From Rehmannia glutinosa (Eukaryota; Streptophyta; Magnoliopsida; Lamiales; Orobanchaceae): a stretch of 64,000 nt of DNA. The stretch spans positions 310,001 to 374,000 of the forward strand of contig JABTTQ020001785.1 of the NCBI GenBank assembly GCA_016081115.2, read 5' to 3'. Positions 56,738 through 64,000 of the stretch are shown here, piece by piece. Under the pieces are notes generated by a model, which saw only the letters and a list, made by a program, of their open reading frames with translations, made no database searches and was not told where the DNA came from. A program made the position numbers and the translations under genes. Every line of letters begins with the position of its first letter. The first letter of the stretch is position 1.

Positions 56738-58275
56738 CATCTGATTGGAAGTTTATTACCGTCAGATGGTTCAATACCAAAATCCGCACAAATGTATATA
56801 TATGATACAGAAAATGAACTATCACACCAATTAAATTCTGTCAGGTATTCTTCTTTTAATAAAATTATATAATATTTGTTATTTCTTTAACTGAATTATG
56901 CTAATATTTCTCTATTTTTTATATTTTATTTTATAGACAAGGGAGCGAAAATATAATTTGCACGAAGTTATCGTTAGTGACTTAAAGAGAATGTTAGATG
57001 AGAATAATGTTTTAGTCTAGACCTTCATAATGGCGAAAGAGAAGATTCGACAACATGGCGATTCTAATGTGAGATTGTGTCTGATCGGAAAGTAGAGTAC
57101 GGATGCTAGGAGATATTATATGCCTACGAGTTCAGAAGTTGCTGCACTGATAGTTGGAGATTTTGATTAGGATTTAGGATATCGAAATATTTTAGTGGAA
57201 ACAAAATCTGGAGTTTTGAAACATATCAAGGAATTGAATGCATCCTACTTGGCCTTGTAGTATCCGTTATTATTACCTTTTGGCGAAGACGGTTTCAGAG
57301 AAGACATACCATTTTCAAATCTCGGAAAAGTAAAATTAATCCGAGAAGCGAGTAAAAACAATAAGCGTTCGAGAATTTTTTTGCTCTGATTACAACAGGA
57401 ACAAGAAGCTTCTACTATTTTTTCATCTAGAAGATTATTCAACAATTTGTTGTCGATGCTTACACGATGGTCGAAGTCACCCGATTGAAGTATATTGATT
57501 ACACCAAAAGAATTAGTTGCGCTCGTGATATATATAAGGGTCTAACGGATGCTTTGTTGAATGCAGATATAGATCCAAGTAGCCATGGAAAACGAATTAT
57601 ATTATCTTCCAGTTTCACTGGAGGTGCTCGATATATGATACAGAACTATCAGGATGCAATGGCTATATGTCGATGGGCGGACTATCTGGATTTGTTTATA
57701 ACATTCACTTGCAATCCAAAATGGCCAAAGATTGTTCGATTTCTTGATAAGAAGAATCTTAGTCCAGAGGACCAACCTGGCATTGTCTGCAGAATCTTTA
57801 AATTGAAATTAGATTGTTTGATAAAAGATCTTTGCCAGAATAAAATGTTTGGGAATGTAATAGCAAGTTATAATTCTTCTCAACTATTTTATTTCTATGA
57901 TTTATTTTTTGTTTCTTACTTTTCACATTATTTTTTCTTAATTTTGACGTTGCAGTTATATAAACGATAGGATTCTAGAAGCATGGGTTGCCTCATGCAC
58001 ATATATTGCTTTTTTTGTCCAAAGAAGACAAGTATCCAACTGCAGATGATATAGATCGGATTATATCAGCAGAAATACCCAATGAGGGCATTGATCCGTA
58101 TTATTATGCTGTAGAGAGACACCACATGATTCATGGTCCATGTGGAGATATTAGAAAAAGCTATCCGTGCATGGCTGATGGTCGTTGCACTAAATATTTT
58201 CTGAAAAAGTTTGTGGATGTAACTACTATTGATGAAAAAGGGTATCCGCATTATAGACGAAGAAATGATGGGAGT
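56497..58275 (+). pseudogene. Helitron Rep array, unit 1 (5' truncated)
   Basis: This is a piece of the Helitron replicase, which nicks and joins DNA for rolling-circle transposition. The N-terminal region starts at LysProArgTyrSerLeuCys. A 90-100 bp AT-rich intron follows (about 56843-56938). The middle region (56940-57480) has stops (TAG at 57093 and near 57167 and 57259). The Rep N-domain (57510-57860) has IleThrPheThrCysAsnProLysTrpPro, then a second intron (about 57862-57955), then the HUH motif LeuProHisAlaHisIleLeu at about 57985-58010 and MetIleHisGlyProCysGly (58123). A TAG (57974) lies just before the HUH block. The unit ends at ArgArgArgAsnAspGlySer and passes into unit 2. Tyrosine motif and helicase are absent. 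Confidence 0.88.
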
Positions 58276-60191
58276 GAATTAATATTTTTATATAATTGTT
58301 TAACAAAAGTTATGTTATATGTTTTTGGATACTGGGACATGGGTGTCGCGACATACAAATGTGAATTTTGTGGAGCTTTGTTTTGGTACGAAGAAAGGCT
58401 ATATTCCTTTCCAAAAAACAAGCCTCGATACTCTTTGTGTTTCAACAATGACATTATTCAACTACCTCCAGTTAAACAACCACCTAATGTGCTTTGCGAA
58501 TTATTATTCGGAGATGGAAATAAATCTAAGCACTTTCAAGACAACATAAGATCGTACAACAATATGTTCTGTTTTACTTTAATAGGAGGCAAGATAGACA
58601 AAGTTATAAACAGAGGTCCTGGTCCTCTTGTTTTTCGAATGCATGGACAAATATCATCTGATTGGAAGTTTATTACCGTCAGATGGTTCAATACCAAAAT
58701 TCGCACAAATGTATATATATGATACAGAAAATGAAATATCACACCGATTAAATTATGTCAGGTATTCTTCTTTTAATATAATTATATAATATTTGTTATT
58801 TCTTTAACTGAATTATGCTAATATTTCTATATTTTTTTTCTATTTTATTTTATAGACAAGGGAGCGAAAATATAATTTGCACGAAGTTATCATTAGTGAC
58901 TTAAAGAGAATGTTAGATAAGAATAATATTTTAGTCAAGACCTTCATAATGGCGAAAGAGAAGATTCAACAACATTGTGATTCTAATGTGAGATTGCATC
59001 TGATCGGAAAGTAGAGTACGGATGCTAGGAGATATAATATGCATACGAGTTCAGAAGTTGCTGCACTGATAGTTGGAGATTTTGATTAGGATTTAGGAGA
59101 TCGAAATATTTTAGTGGAAACAAAATCTAGAGTTTTGAAACATATCAAGGAATTGAATGCATCCTACTTGGCCTTGTAGTATCCGTTATTATTACCTTTT
59201 GGCGAAGACGGTTTCAGAGAAGACATACTATTTTCAAATCTCCAGAAAATTAATCCGAGAAGCAGAAAAACAATAAGCGTTCGAGAATTTTTTGCTTACA
59301 GATTGCACAACAGGGAACAAGAAGCTTCTACTATTTTTTCATCTAGAAGATTATTCAACAATTTGTTGTCGATGCTTACACGATGGTCGAGTCAGCCCGA
59401 TTGAAGTATATTCGGTTACACCAAAAGAATTAGTTGCGCTGTGATATATATAAGGGTCTAACGGATGCTTTGTTGAATGCAGATATAGATCCAAGTAGCC
59501 ATGGAAAACGAATTATATTATCTTCCAGTTTCACTGGAGGTGCTCGATATATGATACAGAACTATCAGGATGCAATGGCTATATGTCGATGGGCGGACTA
59601 TCTGGATTTGTTTATAACATTCACTTGCAATCCAAAATGGCCAAAGATTGTTCGATTTCTTGATAAGAAGAATCTTAGTCCTGAGGACCAACCTGGCATT
59701 GTCTGCAGAATCTTTAAATTGAAATTAGATTGTTTGATAAAAGATCTTTGCCAGAATAAAATGTTTGGGAATGTAATAGCAAGTTATAATTCTTCCCAAC
59801 TATTTTATTTCTATGATTTATTTTTTGTTTCTTACTTTTCACATTATTTTTTCTTAATTTTGACGTTGCAGTTATATAAACGATAGGATTCTAGAAGCAT
59901 GGGTTGCCTCATGCACATATATTGCTTTTTTTGTCCAAAGAAGACAAGTATCCAACTGCAGATGATATAGATCGGATTATATCAGCAGAAATACCCAATG
60001 AGGGCATTGATTCGTATTATTATGCTGTAGAGAGACACCACATGATTCATGGTCCATGTGGAGATATTAGAAAAAGCTATCCGTGCATGGCTGATGGTCG
60101 TTGCACTAAATATTTTCTGAAAAAGTTTGTGGATGTAACTACTATTGATGAAAAAGGGTATCCGCGTTATAGACGAAGAAATGATGGGAGT
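58276..60191 (+). pseudogene. Helitron Rep array, unit 2 (complete repeat, about 1,916 bp)
   Basis: It starts GAATTAATATTTTTATATAATTG, which in unit 1 directly follows the GlySer codons. The N-terminal region has CysGluPheCysGlyAlaLeuPheTrpTyrGluGlu (58360-58395). An intron is at 58762-58855, the Rep N-domain at 59434-59780, a second intron at about 59779-59871, and the HUH block at 59904-59930. It shares with unit 1 the CAG to TAG stops in the middle region and before HUH, so a dead copy was multiplied. It is nearly identical to units 1 and 3. Confidence 0.88.
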
Positions 60192-62100
60192 GAATTAATA
60201 TTTTTATATAATTGTTTAACAAAAGTTATGTTATATGTTTTTGGATACTGGGACATGGGTGTCGCGACATACAAATGTGAATTTTGTGGAGCTTTGTTTT
60301 GGTACGAAGAAAGGCTATATTCCTTTCCAAAAAACAAGCCTCGATACTCTTTGTGTTTCAAAGAATGACATTATTCAACTACCTCCAGTTAAACAACCAC
60401 CTAATGTGCTTTGCGAATTATTATTCGGAGATGGAAATAAATCTAAGCACTTTCAAGACAACATAAGATCGTACAACAATATGTTCTGTTTTACTTTAAT
60501 AGGAGGCAAGATAGACAAAGTTATAAACAGAGGTCCTGGTCCTCTTGTTTTTCGAATGCATGGACAAATATCATCTGATTGGAAGTTTATTACCGTCAGA
60601 TGGTTCAATACCAAAATTCGCACAAATGTATATATATATGATACAGAAAATGAAATATCACACCGATTAAATTATGTCAGGTATTCTTCTTTTAATATAA
60701 TTATATAATATTTGTTATTTCTTTAACTGAATTATGCTAATATTTCTATATTTTTTTTCTATTTTATTTTATAGACAAGGGAGCGAAAATATAATTTGCA
60801 CGAAGTTATCATTAGTGACTTAAAGAGAATGTTAGATAAGAATAATATTTTAGTCAAGACCTTCATAATGGCGAAAGAGAAGATTCAACAACATGGTGAT
60901 TCTAATGTGAGATTGCATCTGATCGGAAAGCGAGTACGGATCTTAGGAGATATAATATGCATACGAGTTCGAGAAGTTCTTTTGACCGATAGTTGGAGAT
61001 TTTGATTAGGATTTAGGAGATCGAAATATTTTAGTGGAAACAAAACGGAGTTTTGAAACATATCAAGGAATTGAATGCATCCTACTTGGCCTTGTAGTAT
61101 CCGTTATTATTACCTTTTGGCGAAGACGGTTTTGAGAAGACATACTATTTTCAAATCTCAGAAAATTAATCAGAAGCGAGAAAAACAATAAGCGTTCGAG
61201 AATTTTTTTGCTTACAGTTACTGTGAGGAACAAGAAGCTTCTACTATTTTTTCATCTAGAAGATTATTCAACAATTTGTTGTCGATGCTTACACGATGGT
61301 CGAGTCAGCCCGATTGAAGTATATTCGGTTACACCAAAAGAATTAGTTGCGCTGTGATATATATAAGGGTCTAACGGATGCTTTGTTGAATGCAGATATA
61401 GATCCAAGTAGCCATGGAAAACGAATTATATTATCTTCCAGTTTCACTGGAGGTGCTCGATATATGATACAGAACTATCAGGATGCAATGGCTATATGTC
61501 GATGGGCGGACTATCTGGATTTGTTTATAACATTCACTTGCAATCCAAAATGGCCAAAGATTGTTCGATTTCTTGATAAGAAGAATCTTAGTCCTGAGGA
61601 CCAACCTGGCATTGTCTGCAGAATCTTTAAATTGAAATTAGATTGTTTGATAAAAGATCTTTGCCAGAATAAAATGTTTGGGAATGTAATAGCAAGTTAT
61701 AATTCTTCTCAACTATTTTATTTCTATGATTTATTTTTTGTTTCTTACTTTTCACATTATTTTTCTTATTGACGTTGCGATTATATAAACGATAGGATTC
61801 TAGAAGCATGGGTTGCCTCATGCACATATATTGCTTTTTTTGTCCAAAGAAGACAAGTATCCAACTGCAGATGATATAGATCGGATTATATCAGCAGAAA
61901 TACCCAATGAGGGCATTGATCCGTATTATTATGCTGTAGAGAGACACCACATGATTCATGGTCCATGTAGAGATATTAGAAAAAGCTATCCGTGCATGGT
62001 CGATGGTCGTTGCACTAAATATTTTTCGAAAAAGTTTGTGGATGTAACTACTATTGATGAAAAAGGGTATCCGCGTTATAGACGAAGAAATGATGGGAGT
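60192..62100 (+). pseudogene. Helitron Rep array, unit 3 (complete repeat, about 1,909 bp)
   Basis: Same content as unit 2: N-terminal region (60240-60660), intron, middle region (60780-61330), Rep N-domain (61347-61690), intron, HUH block (61813-61840). It carries many small differences from unit 2, largely at CAG/CTG words (for example GCAGTTATA to GCGATTATA at 61779, and ATGGCTGATGG to ATGGTCGATGG at 61999). These break the frame in the middle region. Confidence 0.87.
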
Positions 62101-64000
62101 GAATTAATATTTTTATATAATTGTTTAACAAAAGTTATGTTATATGTTTTTGGATACTGGGACATGGGTGTCGCGACATACAAATGTGAATTTTGTGGAG
62201 CTTTGTTTTGGTACGAAGAAAGGCTATATTCCTTTCCAAAAAACAAGCCTCGATACTCTTTGTGTTTCAAAGAATGACATTATTCAACTACCTCCAGTTA
62301 AACAACCACCTAATGTGCTTTGCGAATTATTATTCGGAGATGGAAATAAATCTAAGCACTTTCAAGACAACATAAGATCGTACAACAATATGTTCTGTTT
62401 TACTTTAATAGGAGGCAAGATAGACAAAGTTATAAACAGAGGTCCTGGTCCTCTTGTTTTTGAATGCATGGACAAATATCATCTGATTGGAAGTTTATTA
62501 CCGTCAGATGGTTCAATACCAAAATTCGCACAAATGTATATATATGATACAGAAAATGAAATATCACACCGATTAAATTATGTCAGGTATTCTTCTTTTA
62601 ATATAATTATATAATATTTGTTATTTCTTTAACTGAATTATGCTAATATTTCTATATTTTTTTTCTATTTTATTTTATAGACAAGGGAGCGAAAATATAA
62701 TTTGCACGAAGTTATCATTAGTGACTTAAAGAGAATGTTAGATAAGAATAATATTTTAGTCAAGACCTTCATAATGGCGAAAGAGAAGATTCAACAACAT
62801 GGTGATTCTAATGTGAGATTGCATCTGATCGGAAAGCAGAGTACGGATGCTAGGAGATATAATATGCCTACGAGTTCAGAAGTTGCTGCACTGATAGTTG
62901 GAGATTTTGATCAGGCTTTAGGAGATCGAGATATTTTTGTGGAAACAAAATCTGGAGTTTTAAAATGTATCAAGGAATTGAATGCATCCTACTTGGACTT
63001 GCAGTATCCGTTATTATTACCTTTTGGCGAAGACGGTTTCACAGAAGACATACAATTTTCGAATCTCCAGAAAATTAATCCGAGAAGCAGAAAAACAATA
63101 AGTGTTCGAGAATTTTTTGCTTACAGATTGCACAACCGGAAACAAGAAGCTTCTACTATTTTTTCATCTAGAAGATTATTCAACAATTTGTTGTCGATGC
63201 TTACACGATGGTCGAGTCAGCCCGGTTGAAGTATATTCGGTTTCACCAAAAGAAGTTGCGCTGTGATATATATAAGGTCTAACGGATGCTTTGTTAAATG
63301 CAGATATCGATCCAAGTAGCCATGGAAAATGAATTATATTACCTTCTAGTTTCACTAGAGGTGCTCGATATATGATACAGAACTATCAGGATGCAATGAC
63401 TCTATGTCGATGGGCAGGCTATCCGGATTTGTTTATAACATTCACTTGCAATCCAAAATGGCCAGAGATTGTTCAATTTCTTGATAAGAAGAATCTTAGT
63501 CCTGAGGACCGACCTGACATTGTCTGCAGAATCTTTAAATTGAAATTGGATTGTTTGATAAAAGATCTTCGTCATAATAAAATGTTTGGGAATGTAATAG
63601 CAGGTTATAATTCTTCTCAACTATTTTATTTATATTATTTTTTTGGTTTCTTACTTTTCACATTATTTTTTCTTAATTTTGACATTGCAGTTATATACAC
63701 GATAGGATTTTAGACGCATGGGTTGCCTCATGCACATATAATCCTTTTTTTGTCCAAAGAAGACAAGTATCCAACTGCAGATGATATAGATCGGATTATA
63801 TCAGCAGAAATACCCAATGAGGGCATTGATCTGTATTATTATGCTGCTGTGAGAGACCACATGATTCATGGTTCATGTGGAGATATTAGAAAAAACTCTC
63901 CGTGCATGGATGATGGTCGTTGCACTAAACATTTTCTGAAAAAGTTTGTGGATGCAACTACTATTGATGAAGAAGGGTATCCGCGTTATAGACGAAGAAA
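62101..64000 (+). pseudogene. Helitron Rep array, unit 4 (most intact, cut by window end)
   Basis: The first part equals unit 3. From about 62850 on it keeps sense codons where units 1-3 have stops: CAG at about 62842, GATCAGGCT at 62917 and TTGCAG at 62999. The middle region is open from 62702 to 63229 with AlaAlaLeuIleValGlyAspPheAspGlnAlaLeu and TyrProLeuLeuLeuProPheGlyGluAspGly. Rep N-domain 63372-63600; HUH block about 63722-63745, preceded by a TAG. It is more diverged from units 1-3 than they are from each other and is closer to the usual family text, so it looks like the older unit. The window ends at ArgArgArg, just before the point where the other units recycle. Confidence 0.85.

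Overview
The window is plant nuclear DNA, most likely from a eudicot. The evidence is one intron-split gene for a plant mitochondrial phosphate carrier, set in about 60 kb of nested plant transposons: Sirevirus-like Ty1/copia elements with tRNA-iMet primer sites, a Tekay/Del-type Ty3/gypsy chromovirus, a Cassandra-type LTR carrying 5S rRNA sequence, a tRNA-derived SINE, hAT-type MITEs, and Helitron Rep and RPA sequences. No prokaryotic gene organisation is visible.

Layout, left to right. 1-5904: a short, non-autonomous Sirevirus-like copia element (family A): partial 5' LTR, Gag, scraps of RT/RNase H, four PPT-like motifs, full 3' LTR. 5905-9430: a decayed extra 3' ORF of a second copia family (B), plus strand, with a MITE. 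9431-12272: family B LTRs in inverted orientation. 12273-13205: family B gag fragment. 13206-13471: Cassandra-like solo LTR. 13478-21910: Tekay-type gypsy element, minus strand, with a near-intact pol and a probable 83-nt intron between Gag and Pol. 21911-34285: family B copia interior on the minus strand (3' LTR, extra ORF, RNase H, RT, IN, PR, gag), containing two hAT-type MITEs. 34286-37798: four family B LTR pieces, the last one inverted. 37799-40110: tail and LTR of another gypsy element, containing a SINE with a perfect 15-bp target duplication. 40111-40722: 3' end of a third copia element.

42429-45631 is the only gene that looks functional: a six-exon PHT3-type mitochondrial phosphate carrier of 369 residues, minus strand. 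48803-51108 is a broken multi-exon RPA1-like pseudogene of the kind carried by plant Helitrons. From 53472 to the window end lies a tandem array of Helitron replicase (Rep) segments with a period of about 1.91 kb. A second family A copia element interrupts it, and the copia Gag ORF is now fused in frame to the Helitron N-terminal region.

The most unusual signals are: (1) a series of short hairpins with a GTGGT loop and co-varying stems in the family A LTRs; (2) the Rep-only Helitron tandem array; (3) a Gag/Pol intron whose 3' splice site coincides with the Gag stop codon; (4) the copia-Gag/Helitron chimeric ORF; (5) differences between near-identical Helitron units that cluster at CAG/CTG sites.
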